Assembly (NCBI GenBank): GCA_034769895.1 | Contig: CM068374.1 | Span: 353,138,302-353,202,301 of the forward strand | Origin: Magicicada septendecula | Taxonomy: Eukaryota > Arthropoda > Insecta > Hemiptera > Cicadidae | Length of the DNA: 64,000 nt | Reading direction: 5' to 3' | Part shown: positions 11,743 through 21,640 of the stretch, piece by piece | Layout of the letters: every line of letters starts with the position of its first letter | Position numbering within the stretch: the first letter of the stretch is position 1 | Program-made: the position numbers and the translations under genes | Notes under the pieces: generated by a model | What the model was told of the DNA's origin: nothing | The model's input: only the letters and a program-made list of their open reading frames with translations | The model's database searches: none

Positions 11743-12114
11743 ATGTCTTTAAGTCGTTTTGTTAGTGCTGATCAATCAGATGATGACGACGAACCTCAAG
11801 TATCAACTTTGATCGTCGAACCATGCGAATATACATTACGTCCTGATGATGGTAAAGATTCTTTCTTTACAGCAGCAAATCTAAAAGATATCTATGATGA
11901 TTTTATTAATACGTGCAAGGATAAGATCTGTATTAGTACTGTCGACAAACTGAAAGAAACTCATCTTAAGTTGACGAAAAAAGCGATTGTTCGCCAGCAT
12001 TTCGTTCAATTCCAATATAAGGAGGCGCCTCATCTGCTGCTAACTATTAACACGTACGGGTTGTTTATCAACGATTCTGAAAATTTCGCCTCCAGAAACG
12101 TAATACCGCTATAA
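11743..12114 (+). CDS. unknown protein A (123 aa), Helitron-adjacent
   Basis: I do not recognise this protein. It begins with ATG in a good context (ccataATG). Residues 9-18 form an acidic patch (DQSDDDDEP), followed by a beta-rich stretch (STLIVEPCEYTLRPDD). Residues 40-80 look helical and charged (DIYDDFINTCKDK, KLKETHLKLTKKA), and residues 83-110 look beta-rich again. There is no signal peptide, membrane segment or zinc finger. It follows the Helitron Rep fragment by about 40 bp. The next frame (12142-12567) is in exactly the same reading frame, separated by a TAA (12112-12114) and a TGA (12121-12123). The two may thus be one 274-codon gene broken by two stops, or two compact genes. Possible origins are a Helitron accessory gene, a captured host gene or an endogenised DNA-virus gene; the sequence does not decide among them. 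Confidence 0.55.
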   Translation: MSLSRFVSADQSDDDDEPQVSTLIVEPCEYTLRPDDGKDSFFTAANLKDIYDDFINTCKDKICISTVDKLKETHLKLTKKAIVRQHFVQFQYKEAPHLLLTINTYGLFINDSENFASRNVIPL

Positions 12115-12141
12115 ATTGCATGATTTTGCGTAGTTCAGAAT

Positions 12142-12567
12142 ATGAAAGCGAAAATATTAACGGCTGATAAAATTGGTAATAATGATCGAATTACGCCTAC
12201 AGTATTTGGAGCAAGATTGTATAATTCGTTCGGAACACCAAGTCAAATTACACCGCCTTTGTATAAAATTAAGAACCAACAAACATTAACTTGCGGCAAA
12301 TGGAAGGAACTCAAGACTGGTGCTTATATGCATTCGGTTCTCTTATTGAAAGTTGCTGGTTTTAAGTTAACATCATCGGGGATCACTCTAGATATGTTCG
12401 TCGAGACGCTAGTCTTCGATAAGTTTGAACGAATGGACAAGATTAATAAAGCAGGACCTCGTAAAGTATTGTCGCGATTTACAATCCAAGAGGATCAGAA
12501 GTCTTCGGAAGAGGAATGTGATGAACAGCCTGAGAAAAAGCGCAAAATCAACACGGATGATTGGTGA
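12142..12567 (+). CDS. unknown protein B (141 aa) with C-terminal nuclear-localisation-like motif
   Basis: I do not recognise this protein. It starts at ATG 12142, 27 bases after the stop of protein A and in the same frame. The middle looks globular: FGARLYNSFGTPSQITPPLY, then LTCGKWKELKTGAYMHSVLL and ITLDMFVETLVFDKFERM. The last 25 residues are strongly charged: an acidic run (SSEEECDEQPE), then KKRKINTDDW. The KKRK block resembles a monopartite nuclear-localisation signal, so a nuclear or DNA-associated role is conceivable but only inferred. No catalytic motif is visible. A poly(A) signal follows at 12633. The intact length, adjacent TATA box and compact spacing suggest a gene unit that arrived whole. 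If A and B are one protein, the two intervening stops inactivate it. Confidence 0.55.
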   Translation: MKAKILTADKIGNNDRITPTVFGARLYNSFGTPSQITPPLYKIKNQQTLTCGKWKELKTGAYMHSVLLLKVAGFKLTSSGITLDMFVETLVFDKFERMDKINKAGPRKVLSRFTIQEDQKSSEEECDEQPEKKRKINTDDW

Positions 12568-12632
12568 ATGCATGCGCGCTTATGAATGCGACTACGTTTA
12601 ACTTATAATCTGTACATTGGTAAATGAAGAAA

Positions 12633-12638
12633 AATAAA
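12633..12638 (+). terminator. poly(A) signal after unknown frame B
   Basis: AATAAA lies 66 bp after the stop of the frame ending at 12567 and is followed by an AT-rich tract. The position suits a compact gene, though AATAAA is common in this AT-rich DNA. Confidence 0.35.
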
Positions 12639-12639
12639 T

Positions 12640-14300
12640 ATATATATATTTTAGATTTATTGAAGCATTTTCAATGCCCTTCTCTGTGCATTGCATTTGT
12701 GCAATGCCTGTAAATTTTTTTATTTACGAAGGTTGGAATTCTCAATCCACCTTAATGATTACGTTGGCAGTACCGAATCTTGAGGCGTCACGTATCATTT
12801 AAATTCTTAAACACAATAAATGAATTAACATAAAAGTGAACCAGAATAATAATATTCAAATCAATAATTCCAAGTAATCAAATGAGATATTGATTTCACT
12901 TACAACAATAACTTTATGGAATGGTAATCTAAGGTTCCATATCGCGCCCAATTTAATTCAAATCCACCAATAAAGAAATTTTGGTAGTGTTAATAAATCA
13001 AAATTCAATTTAATTAATTGAATGTACCAAATAGGATAGAACTTTTACTGACTTAACAACAACAACGTGAGATTAAACAACAACACATCAGTGTAAACGA
13101 CAAGGTACGTAAAACTGTAGTATTACAATATATACATAAGTTGTACATAAATTGTGGATAATGTAAATACACGTGAGTACATACTTGACCTACACGAGTA
13201 ACATAACCTACTTACTATTCTAAATAGTTTTAATAATACTAATCACAATATTACTTAATATATTCATTTCTTTATATATATATATATATATACATATATA
13301 TATTATATTAAGTATATAAGTATATATTATTATATAAGTATATATTATTAAATAAGTATATTATATATTATATTAAGTATATTATTACTTAATATATTAC
13401 TTTGGACGTGGGTTGGGTGTTCCCTAGTAAACAACACCTTGCGGCTGGCGGGTGAGGCATTGACAGGATCCATCTTTCGTCTGTTATTACTCGAACAAAA
13501 ATGAGCAAAACAAACCGAAGACTTGCGTGTAACAATTTAAAATTATACTGGTTGCAACTGGGCATGCGTCGTGCTTCTGTGACAACCAGTATTTGAATAT
13601 AAGCCAATCGGAGGTTAAGTTCAGAATAGTGCTGATATATGTACGCATTTTATGTTCTGTATGACCAGCTTTTATTGATAAATTTGTTATTGAATTCTGT
13701 GACTTTGGGATTACTGTTGAAACGGCGCATGATATTTGATTACGTTCCGAAATTGATTAGAAATGATGAGTGAAGAGTGAAAGCAATCAGAGAAAAGAAT
13801 ATACGACACGCCCTCATTACTTTAGCCCAGTGACTTCTCCTACCGTAAGATGGTCACGGATCACTGAGATCAAAATAGACAAGGAGTCAATTCTGTCAAG
13901 GAGATCGTGTACACAACCTACCTCCGTTCACCTGTCCCTGGCCCCGTTTGAACCTGTCTGAAGCCCTAGAGTTCACCTCTAAAAACAGTCCTTCATTCCC
14001 TCCTTGCCCATCATCTCCTAGCGCGCTGAGCCAGCTGATTGTTGCTGTTATCTTGGTCACCTGCACAGGGGCTCTCAGCCTCCCGGGGAGCGATCGACTC
14101 AAGGCGTCTGCTAGCTAGGCTTGAGACAGGCAACATTTGTTGCCTGAATCGGTTCCAGCGGCAGTGTCACTAAAGTACATGAGGGGTTTATTTCTTCTCC
14201 GCCTTCTACGTTAACGCGTTGGCGCGTTGGAATCCAGCGAAACTATCCCAGACCATGAGACGTTCTCTGACCTTTCTCGCTGACGGAAGATTAAATTGTT
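12640..14300. other. intergenic; TA-rich tract at 13270-13400
   Basis: No gene recognised. A TA-rich low-complexity tract (tatatata, attaagtatat) spans about 13270-13400. The more GC-rich part at 13800-14280 has open frames on both strands but no family motif. Confidence 0.45.
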
Positions 14301-14305
14301 ATTTT

Positions 14306-14565
14306 AATTTTTTCTGTGAAGGGTTAGTGAGGATCGGTCAAAAATAACACAAATTTCAACTTATTTTTGTCGACGTTTCGACAATGTTTATTGCCATCAT
14401 CGGGACAATTGTTGCTGACGCCAAACACAACGCCTCACAGTTGTGTGTTTGGCGTCAGCAACAATTGTCCTAATGATGGCAATAAAACATGTCGAACGTC
14501 GACACAAATAAGTTGAAATTTTTGTTATTTTTGACCGATCCTCACTAACCCTTCGTTGAAAAATT
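14306..14565. repeat. 260-bp imperfect palindrome with hammerhead-like motifs in both arms
   Basis: Two arms of about 125 bp are inverted copies of each other around an 8-base centre (14432-14439, gcctcaca). The left arm contains ggtcaaaaataac and, read on the minus strand, gatgatggcaataaacattg followed by tcgaaacgtcg. The right arm holds the same string on the plus strand with small changes (aatgatggcaataaaacatg, tcgaacgtcg). The pairing GGCAAT/ATTGTC followed by GAAAC resembles stem II and the conserved core of hammerhead motifs in Penelope-like retroelements. Both copies differ from the CUGAUGA consensus, so activity is doubtful. Confidence 0.7.
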
Positions 14566-14579
14566 AATTGATTGACGGT

Positions 14580-15024
14580 CACTACGAATTTAAGGATTTA
14601 ATTTTTTCTGCTGATATTACCTTCCGGAGTTCAGCGGAACAAGTACACTAGCACATGTGTCTGGTTTTGAATTTCGAACATTTAACAGTTTCTTTGTTAT
14701 AAATTTCCTCACTATCATACACTTCTTCTTCGTCTTCTTTCTCTTTTCCCATTTATATCTTACTGTGCGGATTTTGTATCTATCTTCTGTAGATGTTTCT
14801 GTTTACCTTCCACAGCACTCTTCCCTCCAGTATTTGCCAGTTCTCGTTGCAATTTTTCCGTTGCAATGTGGGTTGGCCCCTGAATTTTCTTCCGTCTACT
14901 TTGGTTTTTTTTAAGCTAGAAAACTAAACCCGACTTTTTTTTTATTTTTCACTACCTGGTGGTACCCTAAAAAAGAGGGTGTTGGATAAAAAATGGCCCA
15001 ATTTTACGGAGCAAGGTTGCAGTA
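14580..15024. other. intergenic, nothing recognised
   Basis: T-rich on the plus strand with no family motif. Open frames here are pyrimidine-driven. Confidence 0.4.
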
Positions 15025-15025
15025 A

Positions 15026-15101
15026 GAAGAGAGAGAGTGAGAGAGAGAGCGAGAGGGGGGAGAGACAGAGAGAGAGTGAGAGGGGGGAGAGAGAGAGAGA
15101 A
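15026..15101. repeat. GA-rich simple repeat
   Basis: A purine tract of gagagag and agagggggg blocks about 75 bp long. Its translation in several frames gives artefactual serine/leucine or arginine/glutamate runs. Confidence 0.9.
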
Positions 15102-15109
15102 TAGTAACG

Positions 15110-15537
15110 ATACGACGGCAAGGACGCCCGCTGTGCTGGAAAAATGTGCCAATACCATGAGCAGGGACGACGGCGGTCGATTAACATATCTGTCGCCAAA
15201 CGCCGGACACCGTGTTGCCTGCGTACATAGTAATCACTACCGCCGCGCGCCTGACATTGCTATCTCTATTTCTGTTACTCATAACTAATGTATCTGCTGA
15301 ATGTTAATCACTAATGGACGTTCGTTAATCACCGCATGTGTGTTTGTGTGTGTCTGTTGGGGGGGGGGGGGGTCTCGACGTCTTGTAATAACATTGTCAA
15401 TATTTTAATAATAGCCTACAAATTATAATTTCCGTCCGTGTATTGTTTTCGGTCGGCTCCGTACGTGCTTCGTAAAACAAAACATCTTGCACCAACAGAT
15501 CGTTTTTACACTTTAACGAATGCCGGTAATGAAAATC
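15110..15537. other. intergenic; G12 run near 15360
   Basis: No gene recognised. A run of G bases after a gtgtgtgtctg stretch sits at 15358-15372. Confidence 0.4.
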
Positions 15538-16452
15538 GGTATGGAGAACCATACATGACTTCCATGTTCTAAGATTTATATTTAAAATCATTTACTTGAA
15601 TTCGGTTCGATAATTTCAAAAAAAAAAAATATCGGCCATCCTCAAACTATTTTCACTATTTATAGATATTTTTGTTATTATGGGGTAGTCATGATATAAT
15701 GTTATTTTCGAGTCACTTTATCTATAAAAATTAGGTACTTTATTCTTATAAAAAAACTGAGCAACGCAGATAATCATCCCTCTTCATCAACCGATCCCCA
15801 CCGTTAATGCAATCTACACTTACATAGAGGAATAGCTTTATTATATGTAATTTCTTATTCTCCAAAATTAAATGTTCGTACTTTACATGATTTCAGGACA
15901 GCAATTTTCAAAAAATCACCCTCTCCCCGTTCAACTACCCACTCCATTTATAATTATCTCATTTACCATTTTACAGTGGATTAATGTGACTTTATTTTCG
16001 GGGCACTTATTTATTAAAATTAAGTACTTTACTCCTGTTAAAACACAAAACAATGGAGGCAAACTACCCCTCCCTCCTAACCGAACAACCTGGTTGCCTG
16101 GCAACAAAATTATTTTATTTTTAACAATTACCATTGTTTGAAAAAGCTTAAACAATTTTTAAGTACTTTTGTTAAAACGTAAAACGTTGCAGGTAAACTA
16201 CCCCTTCCCCTTAACCGATCTTTACCAAAATCAATAGTCCGCTACAACTCGGGCACATGTGCAAAAAATTATTTGATTTTGTGTAAATTTGCGGCAGTTA
16301 TCGTTCGCCATAGAAAAAATTCTACACACATACACTTACGGAAAATGGCTTTTCTTCATGTTTTGAGGGTAGTACAATCAGAATCAGCCCTTATCTCGAA
16401 CAAGATTTTTTCGCGATCACCATACCTCCATTTCCTTACGGAACAAGGAAGT
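15538..16452 (+). repeat. microsatellite-bearing repeat family, copy A
   Basis: The 5' end is a hairpin-forming string GTATGG-AGAA-CCATAC followed by atgacttccatgttctaag. The body has several ctccccnttcaacta and aaactaccccttccc motifs. Near the 3' end come gcggcagttatcgttcgcc, a short ctacacacatacac tract, and gaaaatggcttttcttcatg. The 3' end is a palindromic string of the form CTTCCATTTCCTT…GGAACAAGGAAGT. No protein is encoded. The same order of blocks is found at 35770, 50592 (minus), 51047 (minus) and 56689. Confidence 0.85.
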
Positions 16453-16992
16453 AATACTTATGTTAGGATGTTAGGTATTCTTATAACGCAGTTAATTAGT
16501 TTTGGGAAAGCGCTAATCTGTAGGTGGCGTGGCTGTAAAAAAATGTAAAATCGTTATACATATTATGAATATAAAGACTACTCCGTCGAATTACTAAATT
16601 ATGGTGACGGACTGAACCCTGCCATATGAAAAAAAAAATTATGGTAGTATCGTTCTACCGAATTAGAGATGGAAGTTAGTAATGAATAATGAACTAAATG
16701 AGCAGATAATAGACGTTAACTTAGCCGAGGGGCTTAAGGGGCTCCAGATCCTCTCCAGGAATTACGAGCTTGGCCAACGTGTTTTATACGTTGTCTGCGT
16801 ATAAAACAGAAAAATATTATCCTACAAGGAGATCAGCCTAACGGAAAGGAAGCGAAAAATATATGGAAAAGACTCCTTCCAATTATTCTGTCAGGTTTTG
16901 TGGAAGGCAACAATTAACTGTGAGTCGATCTCGGCGAATCTGAGGAGACTTGTGGGAATTGTCGATTCCGTCTACGGTAGAGAAGAGTGTGT
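16453..16992. other. intergenic, nothing recognised
   Basis: No family motif or repeat noted between the repeat copy A and the LTR that starts at 16993. Confidence 0.45.
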
Positions 16993-17505
16993 TGTTACGC
17001 CATTGCAGAACGCTTTACATGTTCCTCGGCTGTAATGTTGTGTGCGTACGTGACGCTTAACATGATACGGAACATACTCGTACATTCGATAGTGTTGTTC
17101 GACAAGCTTCTCGACTGGCCCAACGGTGCGTGTTTCTACCAAGGCCGTGCTGAAGTATTCTCTAGAATTTTCTATTGCTCGTTAAGGACGCATATTAAGG
17201 AACCCTGCAGAGTATAAATATCCCACACCTGCCGATTAGTTTTCAGTTTTATGTCGGGCGATTTAGACAGTGCGTCTCAAGTGGTGTATTAGTGAAAAAT
17301 GATTATTGTGCGGAATTCTTTATAGTTGACATTATTATTTATGTGGTCATATTAACTTGAATTATTGTACGAGTATAATCTTGTTGAATAAATTGTTGAT
17401 TAAAAACTGTTAATTGTGGTAATTAAAGCAAAGTTTTTAGTGACTCATTGGTGTTTGTATTTTGTTTTCCACTGTACCATACGACGATCAAGGAGACCGT
17501 CGTAA
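16993..17505 (+). mobile_element. LTR of a retrotransposon family, copy 1 (degenerate 3' end)
   Basis: It starts TGTTACGCC and has a core promoter: TATAAATA at 17213-17220 and a TCAGTT initiator at 17243-17248, 30 bp apart. The R/U5 part (cggaattctttatagttgac, then ccatacgacgatc…gaccgtcgt) matches the solo LTRs at 25833 and 39280. The terminal TAACA of the other copies is replaced by TAAGG, and the 4-bp flanks do not match, so the 3' border is uncertain. ACGACG and CGTCGT near the end can form a 6-bp stem. Confidence 0.75.
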
Positions 17506-17938
17506 GGAGACAATAATTTGAAAGTACAGTAAAGTCGAGTAGTGCGAGAGCGATGTACGTATACAAGTCTCACCATACAATATTAAATAATTGAAATGTT
17601 CAGTTTAGTAACTTAAACACATTTTTATCTAGTAACTTATGAAGGCAAACTTGTAAATGTATATTTAAGTTTTTAATACAGGCACTTCGGCAGTTGAACA
17701 TTCTAATTGGTGAGCAGATGTGTTGTATTTCCTGCTTTGATTCGTATTTCCTGTATTCGTATATTCGATTATTCTATTATGTATTAGTGTTTCTTTCCGG
17801 GCTACGAGAAACTTAGAGTCTTTGTAAAGCTGAGTGGGAGAGAGGAACAGGTAAATACTGCGTTAAAATATCTGTCTACGCCACTGGTAATAGAGGTAAA
17901 ACGCCTCGAAGTTGTCTTAAAAGGTATGGTTAGAGAAA
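17506..17938. other. intergenic, nothing recognised
   Basis: AT-rich sequence between the LTR and the Helitron-like 5' end. No primer-binding site follows the LTR, so no internal retrotransposon region is attached to it. Confidence 0.45.
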
Positions 17939-18168
17939 TCTATACAAATAAATAAAATTGAAGTGTCTGTTTGTAATGTCAAAATAACAGCTTTTTACTA
18001 AATGCATATGAAAGTATATAAGGTACTTATAACAAAAAACAATTTAAAAAATTTTTGTCTGTCTGTCTGTTTGTTCCGGCTAATCTCCGAAACGGCTGGA
18101 CCGATTTTGACGGGCTTTTCACTGGCAGATAGCTGATGTTATAAGGAGTAACTTAGGCTACTTTTATT

Positions 18169-19488
18169 TTGGAAAAAAAAAGAAAAAAGAAAAGAAAAAA
18201 GTCGAGCAACACGTGCCCCACGCGCACGCCGCTGCCGTCGTCGGACCGAAAGGCGCCACTCACCGCTTCCCCCTCCAACTTCCTCCTCCGACTTAATATA
18301 ACAAAGGTTGCCTGTCGCGCGGGCTCAGAAAACCTCAGGCCCATCAGCCTCTTGTCCGCGACGTCCAAGGTTTTTGAGCGTCTGATCCAGCGTAGGATCC
18401 GCGACCATCTAGAAAGACTAGACGTGCTGATCCCCGAACAGTTCGGCTTTCGTGAGCTGCACTCCTCGACTCATCAGCTGATGAGACTCGTGGAATGCAT
18501 AACCGAGGCTGGCTGCCAGGGCAAACAGACGACTGCGATCTTCCTAGACGTAGAGAAAGCCTTTGACCGCGTGTGGCACGAGGGTGTCCTGTACAAACTC
18601 ACGGAAGTCCTTCTCCCAGACTGCTACGTTCACTTGATCGGCAGCTTTCTGCGAGACCGTAGCTTCCGAGTGAGAGTAGACCACGCTCTCTCTTCGGAGA
18701 GGCGTATTACCGCTGGCGTCCCTCAGGGAAGTGTCCTTGGGCCTCTCCTGTTCTCGTTGTTTGTCAACGACACGCCCCGAGTTCCTGGAGTGAAATTGTC
18801 GCTGTTCGCGGACGACACTGCGGCTTTTGCCTCAGAGCCGAACGCGAGTTATGCGGCAGTTAAGCTCCAGCGCCAACTCGACGCGTATGTCGGGTGGACC
18901 GATGACTGGAGAGTTGCCGTTAACGCTTCCAAGAGCGCCGCGGTAATATTCTCGCGAAAACGTAAGCGGCCTCGGCCGCTTAAAGTAGGCCCCGTCGAGG
19001 TGCCCTGGACCAATAGCGTCAAGTACCTCGGGCTCCACGTGGATTCCCGACTCACCTGGCGAACCCATGTACAGTACACCCGACAACGCGCTTCGGCGCA
19101 ACTCCGTAGACTCTGGCCCGTGCTTTCTAATCCGGCAATGACCCCCCGGCTAGGTAAGCTCATAGTCAACACGTACGTGTTGCCCGTGATTACCTACGCC
19201 TGTCCTGTTTGGGGATACCTGGCTCGTGGTCATAGAATTACGCTCCAGCGCGTACTCGACCGGGGACTGAAGCTCGCGTGCAAAGTCCCCCGGAGGTACT
19301 CTTCTCGTCTTTTGAGGAGAGGACTCGGTGTCCGCTCTCTTGATGACACCGTGAGACGCCTGGCGCGACGATTCTATGTTCGTTCCGACAGAGTGACCCA
19401 CAATTCCCTCATTGGCGGACTTGGTAAATACACCCCGCGACCAGGTGAGTCCTGGAAGCTACCTCGTTTGCTAGTCCCGGTGGTATAA
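18169..19488 (+). CDS. Jockey-type non-LTR reverse transcriptase, 5'-truncated but open
   Basis: A 439-codon open frame holds most of a reverse transcriptase, which copies element RNA into DNA at the target site. From about residue 57 the family pattern is clear: LRPISLLSATSKVFERLI (18331 on), then IFLDVEKAFDRVWHEGV with the first catalytic Asp, GVPQGSVLGPLLFSLFVND, and LFADDTAAFA with the paired catalytic Asp residues. Later blocks include NSVKYLGLHVDSRLTW and VLPVITYACPVWGY. No stop or frameshift interrupts these 1.1 kb. The first 56 residues (a lysine run, then a low-complexity stretch) do not look like the element, and the endonuclease and gag-like ORF1 are missing, so it cannot move by itself. 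Local GC is far above the surroundings. The frame is most likely a young truncated Jockey copy fused to purine-rich flanking DNA; the ATG at 18169 is probably not natural. Confidence 0.9.
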   Translation: MEKKRKKKRKKSSNTCPTRTPLPSSDRKAPLTASPSNFLLRLNITKVACRAGSENLRPISLLSATSKVFERLIQRRIRDHLERLDVLIPEQFGFRELHSSTHQLMRLVECITEAGCQGKQTTAIFLDVEKAFDRVWHEGVLYKLTEVLLPDCYVHLIGSFLRDRSFRVRVDHALSSERRITAGVPQGSVLGPLLFSLFVNDTPRVPGVKLSLFADDTAAFASEPNASYAAVKLQRQLDAYVGWTDDWRVAVNASKSAAVIFSRKRKRPRPLKVGPVEVPWTNSVKYLGLHVDSRLTWRTHVQYTRQRASAQLRRLWPVLSNPAMTPRLGKLIVNTYVLPVITYACPVWGYLARGHRITLQRVLDRGLKLACKVPRRYSSRLLRRGLGVRSLDDTVRRLARRFYVRSDRVTHNSLIGGLGKYTPRPGESWKLPRLLVPVV

Positions 19489-19880
19489 TCCACCAATCGC
19501 AGGTCGTTTCAGACCCCCCCCATAATTAGATAAAAAGTATAAAACGAACTCAAACAGACCCAGTGGCAGGAGTCCTTTCTGAGACTCGGGACACTGCACT
19601 ACTCGCGACCCGCGCTTCGCGCGGGCCGCGCAACCCCCAGTTGTGTGTGCGCGAGCGGGCTGTTGCAGATGGTTGTGTCTCAACGCGCGCCTTAAAAAAT
19701 TGTTTCTAGCAGTGAGAAAACAATATTAAGTTTTAAGTTATATTGTTAAACGTAGCCACAACCTCCCAAAATCGTCTCTGTACCGTAATTATGTGCGATA
19801 AATGTAAACTAATTTCTGTACTTCCAATAAATACACCCTTTTAATGTACACTAACAACGTAAATCCTAAGGGGCAACCCC
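19489..19880 (+). other. probable 3' UTR of the Jockey copy
   Basis: After the stop the sequence goes from GC-rich to AT-rich and ends with aataaatacacc near 19827, a possible poly(A) signal. A perfect inverted string CCCGCGCTTCGCGCGGG lies near 19610; it resembles the hairpin of some Helitron 3' ends in reverse orientation, but no terminus accompanies it. Confidence 0.45.
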
Positions 19881-19914
19881 CCCTCCCATTGTATGTATGT
19901 ATCTATGTATGTAT

Positions 19915-20400
19915 GTTCCACATCTCCTCCTAAACCACTGGACCGATTTCAACCAAACTTGGCACAAATATTTTACGCAACGGGAGAACCAACATAGGAT
20001 AGGTGTTTTTTTCGATGGGGTCCTTTGGGGGGTTCTTTGGGGTCTCCCACATCTCCTCCTAAACCACTGGACCGATTTCAACCAAACTTGGCACAAATAT
20101 TTTACGCTACGGGAGAACCAACATAGGATAGGTGTTTTCTTCGATGGGGTCCTTTGGGGTCTTCCATATCTCCTCCTAAACCACTGGACCGATTTCAACC
20201 AAACTTGCACAAATATTTTACGCAACGGGAGAACCAACATAGGATAGGTGTTTTTTCGATACGATCCTTCGGGGGGTCCTTTGGGGTCTTCCACATCTCC
20301 TCCTAAACCACTGGACCGATTTCAACCAAACTTGGCACAAATATTTTACGCAACGGGAGAACAAACATAGGGCAAGTGTTTTTTCGATACGATCTAATAA
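19915..20400. repeat. minisatellite, four units of about 117-129 bp
   Basis: Units start with ccacatctcctcctaaacca at about 19918, 20047, 20164 and 20290. Each contains ctggaccgatttcaaccaaa, tattttacgcaacgggagaa and a G-rich tggggtcctttgggg block. Spacings are 129, 117 and about 127 bp. The array stays open in two frames only because units lack stops; it does not encode a real protein. Confidence 0.95.
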
Positions 20401-20589
20401 GTTATATAATAAATAGTAATAATAGAAATAAATAATAAATAGCTGTTGCTATGAATGTAAATAAACAAACTAAGAGTTGAGAATTTGTACAATCTATCTA
20501 ATCCTATACTATTAAGCGAGCAATAATTGTACAATTACGTACAACGTGAAACTCCGTAGCGAAGCACGGGTATTTTGCTAGTTCAAGAA

Positions 20590-21640
20590 TAAATCATGCA
20601 AGATCACTGCAGCCACCCACGATGGAGAGGGAACTTGCAGTACAGGTTGGTTAAGTTGCAGGCATCTGGTGGTAAACCCTCATAATCTTCATTTGCGGCG
20701 CCATCAAGGCATAACGTATTAACAAAATATGTCGTATTCCGTGGTGTTTTGCCGTCAAGCGTCTTCCAAAAATCCCGTCTATCTTGGGCGAGGCGTTACA
20801 CTTTTAAGGTTTTCTCTCTTTCTTCTATAGCAGCCGCCTTCTTCATACATCCAGTCCATTTCAATCTTGGTTTCCTCTTCTCCTTTCTGCTTGTGGACTT
20901 ACTTCCGTAGTGAGTTTCGGTTTCCTTTTGTCCGTACTCAGTATGTGTCCAAACCAATGCAGTGCTCTCATATCCACAGGTGATCTGATTTCTGATGGTC
21001 GTATTCCGAACGCTGCGTCTTCTGATTCCTCCACTGACCGCCTCAGAAGGCTCGTTTCTCTTGCCTTTAATCTGTTTTTGTTTTTCTGTGCTACCAGGGC
21101 GAGGTTTTTTGTCTCGTATAGTAAGATTGGCAGGAAAACTGTCTTGGCTTCCTTCTGTAGGCGCTTTCTTACTCAGAATATACGTTTAAAACCAGGTAGT
21201 ATATTTAGTTCGTCTTCTGAACACGATGGTTTATTTCCTCATCAGCCTCTCCGTGTACGGCGTTTACTGTTCCTAGACATCCGAACCTTGAACTCATCCG
21301 ACTACGTTCTTTCCCAGTTGTTAATACTCAGGAGCTCTTCGTTGGTGTGATTGAGACCATGAATTTCTTACTGTCACTTCGTACCTCTGACCCTGGTGAC
21401 ACTTGTCCACTCAGTTCTCTAATTTTTTTTTGACGGTTTTGCATTTAGACCAATATAATCAGCACAGGCGATGGCTTTGTACATATACTGGGCTCATTGT
21501 AAAGTTTCCTAATTCGCATGTTGCTGGTTGTCCTCTGCACTGCGTGAAGATCTGGCCATAATGGAGTGAGACTCTTTCTCTTTACTTCACTCCTTTCGTC
21601 ATCGGGAATTCAACAAATTTTTCTCCTTCCCAACGGACTG
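20590..21640 (-). pseudogene. LINE post-RT region, degenerate
   Basis: On the minus strand, several frames carry YETKNLALVAQKNKNRLKA, SLLRRSVEESEDAAFGIR, then MRALHWFGHILSTDKRKPK and a basic tail. This fits the order seen after the reverse transcriptase in insect LINEs (S-E-T-W-A-L, then R-C-L-R-R, then W-F-G-H-V-x-R). It continues towards 20590 as KAAAIEERKKTLK-like and RRDFWKTLDGKTPR segments. Stops and frameshifts are frequent. The RT catalytic core was not found, so it is a truncated copy of a family different from the Jockey frame next door. It lies immediately downstream of the Helitron-like end at 20582, in the opposite orientation to the Jockey frame. Confidence 0.75.

Larger units (their letters stand above)
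17939..20582 (+). mobile_element. Helitron-like composite enclosing a LINE fragment and a minisatellite
   Basis: The left border is A|TCTATACAAATAAA at 17939, the right border gctagt|T ending at 20582, so the insertion lies between A and T as Helitrons do. Just before the end, CCGT…ACGG (around 20553-20568) forms a short stem followed by gtattttgctagt. The 5' region (gaagtgtctgtttgtaatg, ctgtctgtctgtttgttccg, cggctggaccgattttgacg) matches a widespread insect repeat. No Rep gene is inside, so it is non-autonomous. A second Helitron-like 5' end, TCCTATACTATTAAG at 20502, lies only 81 bp before the same 3' end. It is therefore possible that only 20502-20582 is the true unit and the rest is older nested sequence. 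Confidence 0.5.

Noticed and set aside
18832-19401. Minus-strand open frames opposite the Jockey gene
   Set aside because: They are shadows of the GC-rich plus-strand reverse transcriptase frame and have no motifs of their own.
19866-20294. Two 116-142-codon open frames on opposite strands at 20 kb
   Set aside because: Both are readings of the four-unit minisatellite; the repeated residues follow the DNA repeat exactly.
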